DNA of 64,000 nucleotides from RGIG4608 sp045651165 (GTDB lineage Bacteria; Bacillota; Clostridia; Oscillospirales; CAG-272), in the NCBI GenBank assembly GCA_045651165.1, contig JAZRRX010000039.1, positions 1-64,000 of the forward strand. Reading direction: 5' to 3'. Position 1 is the first letter of the stretch; the number at the start of each line of letters is the position of its first letter. Position numbers and translations under genes: made by a program. Below are positions 1 to 7,775 of this stretch, one piece after another. The notes under the pieces were generated by a model. The model did not search any database, was not told where the DNA came from, and worked only from the letters and a program-made list of their open reading frames with translations.

Positions 1-288
1 TTTTTTATTATTGTAGCATATTCCATCGTTTTGATTTTAATATTATATTACTGTAATAATGGAGCTTACAGAGGAATATATTTACTATCGTTAATATTGT
101 CGTTATATGTCTATCACATTGTGTTTTCTAAAATTTTTAGAAAAATAACTAGGATCATTCTAAAACCAATAATTTATGTGCTTAAAACGATTATTAATTT
201 TATTAGAAAAATATACGCTTTTTTAAAACATAGTATTGAAAAAATACTACTAAGGTTGTATAATAATAAAAAGAGATGTAATATTTAA
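1..288 (+). CDS. yabQ: YabQ-like spore cortex membrane protein (3' end only)
   Basis: The frame is open from base 1, so the start lies outside the window and 95 residues are visible. The fragment has a hydrophobic segment, a short loop (YYCNNGAYRGIY), a second hydrophobic segment and then a long Lys/Arg/Ile-rich tail. This matches the C-terminal half of YabQ, a membrane protein needed for cortex formation in the forespore envelope. The next gene is a divIC homologue, the same order as yabP-yabQ-divIC in Bacillus, which strengthens the call. The fragment is short and compositionally simple, so sequence alone would not be decisive. Confidence 0.6.
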   Translation, partial: FFIIVAYSIVLILILYYCNNGAYRGIYLLSLILSLYVYHIVFSKIFRKITRIILKPIIYVLKTIINFIRKIYAFLKHSIEKILLRLYNNKKRCNI

Positions 289-311
289 TTTTCATTAGGA
301 AGGAAAAAGAC

Positions 312-611
312 GTGAATATATTTGAAAAATTACATAAAAATAAAATAAATAAACTTCCTTCTATTTTACTTACTTTGTTTGCATTAATCATAGTGATTAT
401 TTCTGCAATAATTTCTGCTAACAAATTGATGGAATATATAGCCATAAAACAAAAGAACGAAGTATTGGAAGATATATACGTAAATAGGCTTATTGAAATT
501 GATGAATTGAAGTATTACATAAACACCGAAGTTGATGATGAGTATAAAGAAAGAATGGCACGATTGATGGGATATTGTTTCCCGGACGAAACCATATATT
601 ACGTTGAATAA
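312..611 (+). CDS. divIC: DivIC/FtsB-family septum formation initiator
   Basis: The 99-residue protein has a short basic cytoplasmic tail, one membrane segment at about residues 16-37, an extracellular heptad-like stretch (about 40-75) and a C-terminal part ending in ARLMGYCFPDETIYY. This is the DivIC/FtsB layout: a bitopic divisome protein that pairs with FtsL and DivIB/FtsQ at the septum. The last segment resembles the conserved 'E..AR...gy..pgE' tail of the family. The start is GTG at 312 behind an AGGAAGGA ribosome site. Its position after yabQ is the usual Bacillota arrangement. Confidence 0.8.
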   Translation: MNIFEKLHKNKINKLPSILLTLFALIIVIISAIISANKLMEYIAIKQKNEVLEDIYVNRLIEIDELKYYINTEVDDEYKERMARLMGYCFPDETIYYVE

Positions 612-626
612 ATTAAGGAGTATTAA

Positions 627-1517
627 ATGACTGATGTTTTGATTATAGGTGGAGGACCTGCAGGACTTTCTACCGCTATATATTCTAAAAGAGCAGGCCT
701 TTCTGTAATGATAATAGATAAGGGAGCTGGGGATTGTCAGTTAACTAAGGCAACCGAGGTTGAAAACTATCTTGGTTTTAATTCGGTTACTGGTATAGAA
801 CTTCACTCCATATTTACAGAACATGCTAAAGCACATAATATAGAAATAGTTAAAAAGGCAGTAATTTCAGTCGAAGTCCTTGAGGATAGCTTTAAGGTCT
901 TTACAAAGAAAGATGTTTTTGAGTGCCGAAATCTCGTTTTAGCTATGGGAAGATCACATAAACATCTTGGTATTAAAGGCGAAGATCAATTTGCCGGTGC
1001 GGGCGTTTCTTATTGCGCAACATGTGATGGATTTTTCTTTAAAAACAAGACAGTATCTGTAATCGGTGGTGGAGATAGCGCACTTACACAAGCAATTTAT
1101 CTTGCTGCTTTCTGTGAAAAGGTCTATCTTATTCATAGAAGAGATGAATTTAGAGCTGCCAATTATCTTGTAAAACGAGCTGAGCAAAAAGAAAATATTG
1201 AATTTGTTTTAAATACAACTGTAAACGAAATTTTGGGTGATAATTTTGTAAGTGGGCTAGAAATAGTTCGCGATGGTAAGTGCCAACATATTGATTGTGA
1301 TGGTGTTTTCGGAGCAATTGGTGAAACCCCGAATCTCAAATTTGAAATTGAAGGATTAAATAAATCTCCCAATGGTCAGATAATTACTGATAATTTGTGC
1401 AGAACTAATATAAAGAATCTCTATGCGGTGGGCGACATAAGAGAGCGTGAAGTTTATCAAATCATAACTGCTGTGGCAGATGGCGCCCTAGCAATTGAAG
1501 GTATTCTCAAGGGTTAA
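627..1517 (+). CDS. trxB: Thioredoxin-reductase-like NAD(P)H/FAD oxidoreductase
   Basis: The 296-residue flavoprotein has an FAD-binding GGGPAGLSTA motif at residues 8-17, the redox pair CATC (Cys130, Cys133) and an NAD(P)-binding VIGGGDSA at about 145-152. A C-terminal FAD motif YAVGDIRE completes the order seen in low-molecular-weight thioredoxin reductases. These transfer electrons from NAD(P)H or ferredoxin through FAD to a thioredoxin-type disulfide in the cytoplasm. No thioredoxin gene lies beside it, so the physiological partner is unknown and a specialised TrxB-like protein is possible. An AAGGAG site precedes the ATG. It sits 15 bases after divIC and is probably co-transcribed. Confidence 0.85.
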   Translation: MTDVLIIGGGPAGLSTAIYSKRAGLSVMIIDKGAGDCQLTKATEVENYLGFNSVTGIELHSIFTEHAKAHNIEIVKKAVISVEVLEDSFKVFTKKDVFECRNLVLAMGRSHKHLGIKGEDQFAGAGVSYCATCDGFFFKNKTVSVIGGGDSALTQAIYLAAFCEKVYLIHRRDEFRAANYLVKRAEQKENIEFVLNTTVNEILGDNFVSGLEIVRDGKCQHIDCDGVFGAIGETPNLKFEIEGLNKSPNGQIITDNLCRTNIKNLYAVGDIREREVYQIITAVADGALAIEGILKG

Positions 1518-1589
1518 CCACTCGAGAGTAAGCATAAATAAATATAAAAACTCATATATTTCATTAAAAAGATTTAGGAGATGAAATGT

Positions 1590-2750
1590 ATGAGTTTTTT
1601 TCATATTTGTAAAAGAATTTTCTGTTTAGTTTTATGTTTTATGATTGTTTTTATAGGATTGACGCAATCATATGCCTTAGAAAATAATAGCAATATGGAA
1701 TTTGATTGTAAAAGTGCAATATTAATGGAAGCTACTACAGGAACAGTTTTGTATGAATACAATGCTGATACTGCGCTTCCACCTGCTTCTGTAACCAAAA
1801 TAATGACGCTTTTATTAGTTATGGAAGAGATAGACAAGGGGACGCTAAAATACACTGATACAGTTACTACAAGTGCTTATGCGGCATCTATGGGAGGCTC
1901 ACAGATATACCTTAAAGAGGGAGAGCAGATGAGTGTCGAAGATATGATAAAAAGTGTTGTAATATCATCTGCAAATGATGCGGCAGTAGCATTAGCTGAG
2001 CATATTTGTGGTTCTGAAGATGTTTTCGTTCAAAGAATGAATGAAAAGGCTGATGAACTAGGTATGAATAATACTCATTTTGAAAATACCAATGGATTGG
2101 ATGATACGGTCTTAAATCATTTAACAAGCGCGAGGGATATTGCAATAATGTCACGCGAGTTAATTAAATATGAAGATATATTAAAGTATAGTTCAACTTG
2201 GATGGATACTGTCAGAAATGGTTCTTTTGGCTTAACTAACACAAACAGATTAGTAAGATTTTATCAGGGTGCAACTGGACTTAAAACAGGCTCAACGGCA
2301 AAGGCAAAATTTTGTGTAAGTGCTACTGCTAAAAGAAATAATATGCATTTGATTTGTGTAGTAATGGGAGCGCCAAGTAGTGATGTGAGAAATTCAATAG
2401 CAACTCAATTATTAAACTGGGGATTTGCAAATTTTGAACTATATACAGACCAAGCACCATCATTATCTCCAATTAAAGTAACTACTGGTGTTGAAAATAG
2501 ATGTCAGATAACTAGTTTAAATTTCGCGGCAGTTGTAAAAAAAGGTGAAACTAATAAAATTGAAAAAAGAGTTACATTACCAAATAAAATTAGCGCTCCT
2601 GTAAGTAAGGGTGACACAATCGGAAACATAGAATATCTAATTAATAATCAAATAATAGGTAAATCTGCAATCGTATCGACACAAACTATTGAAAAAATTG
2701 ATTATTGGGGTTTATTTGTTAGAATTTTATCAAAATTCCTTGTAAAATAG
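1590..2750 (+). CDS. dacF: Serine-type D-Ala-D-Ala carboxypeptidase (DacF/PBP5 family)
   Basis: This secreted low-molecular-weight penicillin-binding protein trims the terminal D-alanine from peptidoglycan stem peptides. All three catalytic motifs are present (numbering from the start used here): SVTK (Ser67-Lys70), SAN (127-129) and KTGS (232-235). A hydrophobic signal peptide occupies the first 28 or so residues, and the C-terminal PBP5_C-like domain ends in a short amphipathic tail (YWGLFVRILSKFL) that probably lies on the membrane. An ATG at 1581 abuts the AGGAG ribosome site (1576-1580) with no spacing, so the in-frame ATG at 1590 is preferred. The match to DacF rather than another D,D-carboxypeptidase rests on the spore-former context. 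Confidence 0.88.
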   Translation: MSFFHICKRIFCLVLCFMIVFIGLTQSYALENNSNMEFDCKSAILMEATTGTVLYEYNADTALPPASVTKIMTLLLVMEEIDKGTLKYTDTVTTSAYAASMGGSQIYLKEGEQMSVEDMIKSVVISSANDAAVALAEHICGSEDVFVQRMNEKADELGMNNTHFENTNGLDDTVLNHLTSARDIAIMSRELIKYEDILKYSSTWMDTVRNGSFGLTNTNRLVRFYQGATGLKTGSTAKAKFCVSATAKRNNMHLICVVMGAPSSDVRNSIATQLLNWGFANFELYTDQAPSLSPIKVTTGVENRCQITSLNFAAVVKKGETNKIEKRVTLPNKISAPVSKGDTIGNIEYLINNQIIGKSAIVSTQTIEKIDYWGLFVRILSKFLVK

Positions 2751-2761
2751 CAAAATTGCTC

Positions 2762-2790
2762 TTGCTTTTTTTAGTAAAAAGTAGTACAAT
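2762..2790 (+). promoter_or_regulatory. Sigma-A-type promoter for pgi
   Basis: TTGCTT (2762-2767) and TACAAT (2785-2790) are separated by 17 bases and lie 34 bases before the pgi start. The -35 overlaps a T-run just after dacF. Confidence 0.55.
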
Positions 2791-2823
2791 ATAATAGTTG
2801 ATTTTAAGAAGGGAAGTTTTACA

Positions 2824-4152
2824 ATGACACTTAAATTAAATGATAATTATTTGAAAAAATTTATATCTGATCACGAATATGAATGCATTGCCCCCATGGT
2901 TACAGTTGCAGATAAAATGCTCAGAGAAAAGACTGGTGCAGGAAATAAATTTCTTGGCTGGCTCGATTTGCCTCAAAATTATGACAAGGAAGAATTCGCA
3001 AGAATTAAAGATGCAGCTACAAGAATTCAAAAGGATTGTGATGCTTTTATCGTAATCGGTATTGGTGGCTCGTATCTTGGAGCAAAAGCAGTTATAGAGT
3101 TTCTTAATTCTGCAAGTACCAACAAAAATACTCCTGAAATTTACTATGCAGGTTGCAATATTAGTGCAGCATATCTTAATGAATTGCTTTATGTTTGCGA
3201 ACATAAAAATGTTTGCATTAACGTAATTTCCAAGTCAGGAACAACAACTGAGCCTGCAGTAGCATTCAGAATTTTGCGTGCATTTTTGGAGAATAAATAT
3301 GGTGTTGAAGAAGCTAATCGCAGAATATATGTAACTACTGATAAAGCAAGAGGAACTTTAAAATCATTTGCTACTCAGCAAGGATATGAAACCTTTGTTA
3401 TTCCCGATGATGTGGGCGGCAGATTTTCTGTTTTGACAGCAGTTGGACTTCTTCCAGTTGCAGTTGCTGGTATAGATATTGATGCTCTTATGGAGGGTGC
3501 AAATGCTGCTAGAATCAATTATTCTGATTCTGACCTTAATAAGAACGATGCATATAAATATGCTGCGATAAGAAACATTCTTTATCGCAAAGGCAAACAT
3601 CTTGAATTGCTTGTTGGTTATGAGCCATTTATTGCCACTCTTCAAGAATGGTGGAAGCAACTTTACGGAGAGAGTGAAGGAAAAGATGGAAAGGGTATTT
3701 TCCCAGCATCTGTAATTTTCTCAACTGATTTGCACTCACTTGGTCAGTATATTCAGCAGGGTGAAAGAATGTTGTTTGAGACAGTGCTTTCTGTAAAAGA
3801 CACAAAGAGCACATTTGCTATTCCTTATGATGAAGCAAATATTGATGGACTTAATTTCCTTGCAGGACGCGATATTAACGAACTTAAGCAAACTGCTATG
3901 AAAGCAACTCAGCTTGCTCATATTGATGGTGACGTTCCTAATGTCCATATTGAAATCGCAGAAAGAAGTGAATATTGCTTAGGATATCTTATTTATTTCT
4001 TTGAACTTTCATGCGCTATGTCTGGATATCTTCTTGGAGTTAATCCTTTTGACCAACCCGGTGTTGAAGAATATAAAAATAATATGTTCGCAATGCTTGG
4101 TAAACCTGGATACGAAGAGCTTAGAAAAACACTTGATGCAAGAAATATGTAA
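2824..4152 (+). CDS. pgi: Glucose-6-phosphate isomerase
   Basis: This cytoplasmic enzyme interconverts glucose 6-phosphate and fructose 6-phosphate in glycolysis. The 442-residue length is typical of the short Bacillota form. Visible motifs are the sugar-phosphate loop GIGGSYLGA (79-87), the phosphate-binding SKSGTTTEP (136-144), the signature GGRFSVLTAVGLLP around residue 200 and the C-terminal NPFDQPGVEEYKN. An AAGGGAAG site lies before the ATG. It has its own promoter and no obvious operon partner. Confidence 0.97.
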   Translation: MTLKLNDNYLKKFISDHEYECIAPMVTVADKMLREKTGAGNKFLGWLDLPQNYDKEEFARIKDAATRIQKDCDAFIVIGIGGSYLGAKAVIEFLNSASTNKNTPEIYYAGCNISAAYLNELLYVCEHKNVCINVISKSGTTTEPAVAFRILRAFLENKYGVEEANRRIYVTTDKARGTLKSFATQQGYETFVIPDDVGGRFSVLTAVGLLPVAVAGIDIDALMEGANAARINYSDSDLNKNDAYKYAAIRNILYRKGKHLELLVGYEPFIATLQEWWKQLYGESEGKDGKGIFPASVIFSTDLHSLGQYIQQGERMLFETVLSVKDTKSTFAIPYDEANIDGLNFLAGRDINELKQTAMKATQLAHIDGDVPNVHIEIAERSEYCLGYLIYFFELSCAMSGYLLGVNPFDQPGVEEYKNNMFAMLGKPGYEELRKTLDARNM

Positions 4153-4210
4153 TTTTATACTTTTTTAATAATTTTGTGCATATTTTTGAGTTATTTTTTA
4201 TAAAAACTAC

Positions 4211-4239
4211 TTGCTTTTTTTCAAAGCTTAGTGTATAAT
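4211..4239 (+). promoter_or_regulatory. Sigma-A-type promoter
   Basis: TTGCTT (4211-4216), a 17-base spacer and a consensus TATAAT (4234-4239) lie 54 bases upstream of the small P-loop gene at 4293. Confidence 0.65.
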
Positions 4240-4292
4240 TAATACATAGAAGAAGCATATTGCTTTAATTAACTCTTGGAGGTAATTTTATT

Positions 4293-4700
4293 ATGGTGAA
4301 ATTGATAATTGGCGTTAAAGGTACAGGTAAAACAAAAACTCTTATCGAGATGGTAAACCAGGCGCAGAACGAAACAAAGGGATGCGTTGTTTGCATCGAA
4401 AAGGGAAGCAAATTGCGTTATGACGTTAATAGCCAAGTTAGACTTATAGATACTGTTGAATATTTGGTAACTGATGCACAGTCACTTTTCGGCTTTGTTG
4501 CAGGTATCATGGCTAGTAACTATGACGTTACTGATATCTTTGTTGACTCTTGCTTGAAGATTTGTAATGAGGATGTTTCCGCATTCGAAAAGTTCTTGCT
4601 TGAAGTTGAGGCACTTGCACTTAAGAGCAATGTTAACATTGTTCTTACTTCATCATTGCCCGTCGAAAACGTAACTGATGTTATGAAGAAATTCATCTAA
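4293..4700 (+). CDS. Small P-loop NTPase of unknown function
   Basis: The 135-residue soluble protein opens with a clean Walker A, GVKGTGKT at residues 7-14. An acidic strand (VTDIFVDSCLKI) follows near residue 85 and could act as Walker B, and VNIVLTSSLP near residue 115 looks like a sensor strand. It has no membrane segment. Similar short proteins in Clostridia are often labelled as PilT-like, but the secretion-ATPase boxes are absent, so I would not assign it to pili. A strong GGAGG precedes the ATG. The gene is monocistronic, with its own promoter and terminator. Confidence 0.6.
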   Translation: MVKLIIGVKGTGKTKTLIEMVNQAQNETKGCVVCIEKGSKLRYDVNSQVRLIDTVEYLVTDAQSLFGFVAGIMASNYDVTDIFVDSCLKICNEDVSAFEKFLLEVEALALKSNVNIVLTSSLPVENVTDVMKKFI

Positions 4701-4710
4701 TTAATATAGA

Positions 4711-4743
4711 AAAATAGCTCAATCTATGATTGAGCTATTTTTT
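4711..4743. terminator. Bidirectional rho-independent terminator
   Basis: A 13-bp stem (4711-4723 with 4729-4741) around a 5-base loop is flanked by A-runs and T-runs. It can end both the plus-strand P-loop gene and the minus-strand nrdD-nrdG unit. Confidence 0.85.
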
Positions 4744-5302
4744 ATTCATATATATTTCCGTTTCCCATTTGACGTTCCCATTTTCCTGACAAAATAATCA
4801 TCCTATTTTCCTCAAGAGATTTTTTTACGTCAATGATATTTTGATTGGATGAACCTCTAAATAATAGAGCAGAACTTTTTAACTCTTCGACAAATTTGCC
4901 ATCGACTAAAACGTCAAGAAGTGGAAGTAATTCGGCGATATTTTCGGATTTTGTATTGAACTTTTCAAGTATGTCATTTTCAAAGCTAAATCCAGTATAA
5001 CACCAAATACTTTTATTTGGTAATTTAGTTTTAAATTGTTTTAGCAGTTCTATAATAGCCGATTGATTTTCTGGTTCAAGTGGCTCACCACCCAACAGTG
5101 TTAAGCCATCTATGAATGATGGCTCAGATGCTTTTATAATAGCATCAATTTCTTGTTGTGTGAATGGTTGACCATAATTAAAATTCCAAGTTTCAGGATT
5201 GAAACATCCTTTACAATGATGTCTGCAGCCACTGACAAATAGGGAAGTTCTAACGCCGGGCCCATTAGCTATATCATTTTCTCGTATAAGAGCGTAATTC
5301 AT
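4742..5302 (-). CDS. nrdG: Anaerobic ribonucleotide reductase activating enzyme (radical SAM)
   Basis: This small radical-SAM enzyme installs the glycyl radical on NrdD. The cluster motif Cys26-X3-Cys30-X2-Cys33 sits in GCRHHCKGC, with NGPGVRTSLF just before it and TLLGGEPL (the GGE motif binding SAM) downstream. I place the start at 5302 (MNYALIREND), because AAAGGA lies at the right distance there; this gives 186 residues. A further ATG eight codons upstream lacks that support. It follows nrdD on the same strand, with a hairpin in the gap. Confidence 0.95.
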   Translation of the reverse strand: MNYALIRENDIANGPGVRTSLFVSGCRHHCKGCFNPETWNFNYGQPFTQQEIDAIIKASEPSFIDGLTLLGGEPLEPENQSAIIELLKQFKTKLPNKSIWCYTGFSFENDILEKFNTKSENIAELLPLLDVLVDGKFVEELKSSALLFRGSSNQNIIDVKKSLEENRMIILSGKWERQMGNGNIYE

Positions 5303-5323
5303 AAATACATCCTTTGTGATTAA

Positions 5324-5353
5324 CAATCCCTTGCTATAAAAAGCAAGGGATTG
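5324..5353. repeat. Inverted repeat between nrdD and nrdG
   Basis: A 12-bp stem (5324-5335 with 5342-5353) around a 6-base loop lies just after the nrdD stop and before nrdG. On the minus strand no T-run follows it, so it is more likely an mRNA-processing or stability element, or a partial attenuator, than a full terminator. On the plus strand a T-run does follow. Confidence 0.5.
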
Positions 5354-5359
5354 AGTTTT

Positions 5360-7534
5360 TTATAAGTGAAGAACTCTTTCTTTAATTTCTTGCGTTCTTC
5401 CTTGATTCCAATACTGTGTTCCAATGTATCCACATGTGCGTCGTGCAACATTCATTGTAGATTGGTCGGTATTACCACAGTTAGGACATTGCCATACAAG
5501 TTTGCCATCAATATCAACGACTTCGATTTCACCGTCAAATCCGCAAAGCTGACAGTAATCACTCTTAGTATTCAGCTCTGCATACATAATATTGTCGTAA
5601 ATAAATTTCATTACCGAAATAACAGCATCAATATTGTTTTGCATATTGGGAACTTCAACGTAAGAAATTGCGCCACCAGGAGAAAGAGCCTGGAATTTGG
5701 ATTCAATAGCAAGCTTTTTGAAAGCGTCGATTTCTTCAGTTACGTGAATGTGATAACTGTTTGTGATATATGTTTTATCAGTTATTCCTTTGCGAATGCC
5801 AAAGCGTTTCTGCAAGCACTTAGCAAATTTATAAGTTGTGCTTTCAAGAGGAGTGCCGTAAAGGGAATAATCAATACATTCTTCGGCTTTCCATTTTGCG
5901 GTGTATTCATTGAGCTTCTTCATAATTTCAAGCCCGAGGTTTTCACCATCTGGCTCTGTGAGTTTTTTGCCATTCAATGCAAGAACACATTCCCAAAGTC
6001 CTGCATAACCGAGAGATAAGGTGGAATATCCATTGTGAAGATACTTGTCAATTACTTCGCCCTTGGAAAGTCGAAGCAGAGCGCCGTGTTGCCAAAGAAT
6101 AGGTGCAGCGTCGGAAAAAGTTCCCGTAAGACGCTCATGACGGCATTGAAGAGCTCTATGACAAAGTTCCATTCTTTCATCGAATATTTCCCAGAATTTA
6201 TTCATATCACCTTCTGCAGAAAGACCAATATCTACAAGATTCACAGTAACAACGCCTTGATTAAATCTTCCATAATATTTGGGTTGTCCGTTTTCGTCAA
6301 TATAAGGTGTCAAGAAACTTCTGCAACCCATACAAGTGTAGCAGTGTCCCTCTCCATTTTTGTCAACTTTATGTTGGAGCATGATTTTTTCAGAAATATA
6401 GTCAGGAACCATTCTTTTAGCAGTGCATTTTGCTGCAAGTTTTGTAAGATAATAATAGGGACTATCTTCATGAATATTATCTTCTTCAAGAACATAAATA
6501 AGTTTTGGGAATGCTGGTGTTACCCAAACGCCTTTTTCATTCTTAACACCCTTATATCTTTGCTTAAGGGTTTCTTCAATGATGATTGCAAGGTCTTTCT
6601 TTTCACGTTCATTTTTGGCTTCATTGAGATACATAAAAACTGTAACAAATGGAGCTTGTCCATTTGTTGTCATCAAAGTAACTACTTGGTATTGAATAGT
6701 TTGAACACCGCTTCTAATTTCTTCAAGAAGTCGTTCTTCGGTGATTCTATCAATATCTTCAATAGAAACGTTAGGCTTGATAGTTTTAAGTTCCTTTTCT
6801 ACTTTAACTCTAATCTTTCGTCTGCTAATATCAACAAAAGGGGCAAGATGAGTGAGACTTATACTTTGACCGCCATATTGACAAGAAGCTACCTGCGCAA
6901 TAATTTGTGTTGCGATATTACAAGCGGTAGAGAAACTATGGGGTTTTTCTATCATTGTTCCACTAATAACAGTGCCATTTTGAAGCATATCCTCGAGGTT
7001 TACGAGGTCGCAGTTATGCATATGCTGAGCAAAATAGTCGGAATCATGGAAGTGAATAATACCTTTCTCATGCGCTTCAACTATATCTGCAGGTAACAAA
7101 ATTCTCTTTGTAATATCTTTGCTAACTTCACCAGCCATATAATCACGCTGTACACTATTTACGGTAGGATTTTTGTTTGAATTTTCCTGCTTTACCTCTT
7201 CGTTATTACATTCAATCAAACTGAGAATTTGTTCATCAGTTGTGTTGGATTTTCTTACTAGAGCTCTAGTGTATCTATAAGTTATGTATCTTCTTGCCAC
7301 ATCAAAGGAGCGTTGATTCATAATTTGGTCTTCAACCATATCTTGGATTTCTTCAACGTTAAGCGAACGATTCATGTGAAGTGCAGCCATTTCAACGTCT
7401 TCTGCTATTCTTTTAATTTGAATATCAGTCATTCTAGCACTTGGAACTACGCTTTCATTAGCTTTAGTAACGGCTAAGATAATTTTGTTAGCATCAAAAA
7501 TCACTTCAGAACCATTTCTTTTAATAATTTTCAT
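5360..7534 (-). CDS. nrdD: Anaerobic (class III) ribonucleoside-triphosphate reductase
   Basis: This cytoplasmic, strictly anaerobic enzyme makes deoxynucleotides from NTPs with a glycyl radical. An N-terminal ATP-cone (about residues 1-90, starting KIIKRNGSEVIFD) is the usual allosteric domain. Near the C-terminus are two CxxC pairs (CQLC, CPNC) that bind zinc, followed by the radical site RRTCGYIG with Gly702 as the expected radical residue. The 724-residue length is normal. Its promoter carries two NrdR-type boxes, so repression by NrdR at high dNTP/ATP is likely. No aerobic reductase is present in this window. Confidence 0.97.
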   Translation of the reverse strand: MKIIKRNGSEVIFDANKIILAVTKANESVVPSARMTDIQIKRIAEDVEMAALHMNRSLNVEEIQDMVEDQIMNQRSFDVARRYITYRYTRALVRKSNTTDEQILSLIECNNEEVKQENSNKNPTVNSVQRDYMAGEVSKDITKRILLPADIVEAHEKGIIHFHDSDYFAQHMHNCDLVNLEDMLQNGTVISGTMIEKPHSFSTACNIATQIIAQVASCQYGGQSISLTHLAPFVDISRRKIRVKVEKELKTIKPNVSIEDIDRITEERLLEEIRSGVQTIQYQVVTLMTTNGQAPFVTVFMYLNEAKNEREKKDLAIIIEETLKQRYKGVKNEKGVWVTPAFPKLIYVLEEDNIHEDSPYYYLTKLAAKCTAKRMVPDYISEKIMLQHKVDKNGEGHCYTCMGCRSFLTPYIDENGQPKYYGRFNQGVVTVNLVDIGLSAEGDMNKFWEIFDERMELCHRALQCRHERLTGTFSDAAPILWQHGALLRLSKGEVIDKYLHNGYSTLSLGYAGLWECVLALNGKKLTEPDGENLGLEIMKKLNEYTAKWKAEECIDYSLYGTPLESTTYKFAKCLQKRFGIRKGITDKTYITNSYHIHVTEEIDAFKKLAIESKFQALSPGGAISYVEVPNMQNNIDAVISVMKFIYDNIMYAELNTKSDYCQLCGFDGEIEVVDIDGKLVWQCPNCGNTDQSTMNVARRTCGYIGTQYWNQGRTQEIKERVLHL

Positions 7535-7591
7535 AAAAACCTCCTATTTAAACTTATCTATTTGAAATATAAACTAAAAATCGACATTTTA

Positions 7592-7620
7592 ATTATAACT
7601 ATATATTGTGTTAAAGTCAA
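7592..7620 (-). promoter_or_regulatory. nrdD promoter
   Basis: Read on the minus strand, TTGACT (7615-7620) and TATAAT (7592-7597) are 17 bases apart, 58 bases from the nrdD start. The -10 end overlaps the proximal NrdR-like box. Confidence 0.75.
7596..7611. promoter_or_regulatory. NrdR-like box, proximal
   Basis: TAACTATATATTGTGT agrees with the known NrdR box (ACACWATATATWGTGT) at 14 of 16 positions. It lies between the -35 and -10 of nrdD, a position suited to repression. Confidence 0.7.
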
Positions 7621-7626
7621 TAGAAA

Positions 7627-7642
7627 AATCAATATATTGTTA
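7627..7642. promoter_or_regulatory. NrdR-like box, distal
   Basis: AATCAATATATTGTTA agrees with the NrdR consensus at 12 of 16 positions, with the full ten-base core intact. Its core starts 31 bp from the proximal core, the about-three-turn spacing typical of paired NrdR boxes. Confidence 0.68.
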
Positions 7643-7775
7643 TTTTTGTTATTAAGTAACAAAAAAGCATAAAAATTTTTAGCAATTTTACATATTGTAA
7701 ATATTTTAAGGAATTTTTAAGGTTGATAGTATAATATTAACATGAATTAAAATAAAATGTAAAAGTAGGTGTAAT

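Noticed and set aside
4293..4700. PilT-like annotation for the small P-loop protein
   Set aside because: Only Walker A is convincing; the Asp, His and secretion-ATPase boxes are absent, so it is not part of the pilus machinery.
6035..7096. A 353-residue plus-strand frame opposite nrdD
   Set aside because: It lies wholly within the well-supported nrdD gene, has no recognisable motif, and is a by-product of the AT-rich antisense strand.
7689..7703. 15-bp palindrome TTTACATATTGTAAA before the ABC transporter gene
   Set aside because: Such AT-rich palindromes are expected by chance in a genome of this composition and no regulator gene lies beside it.
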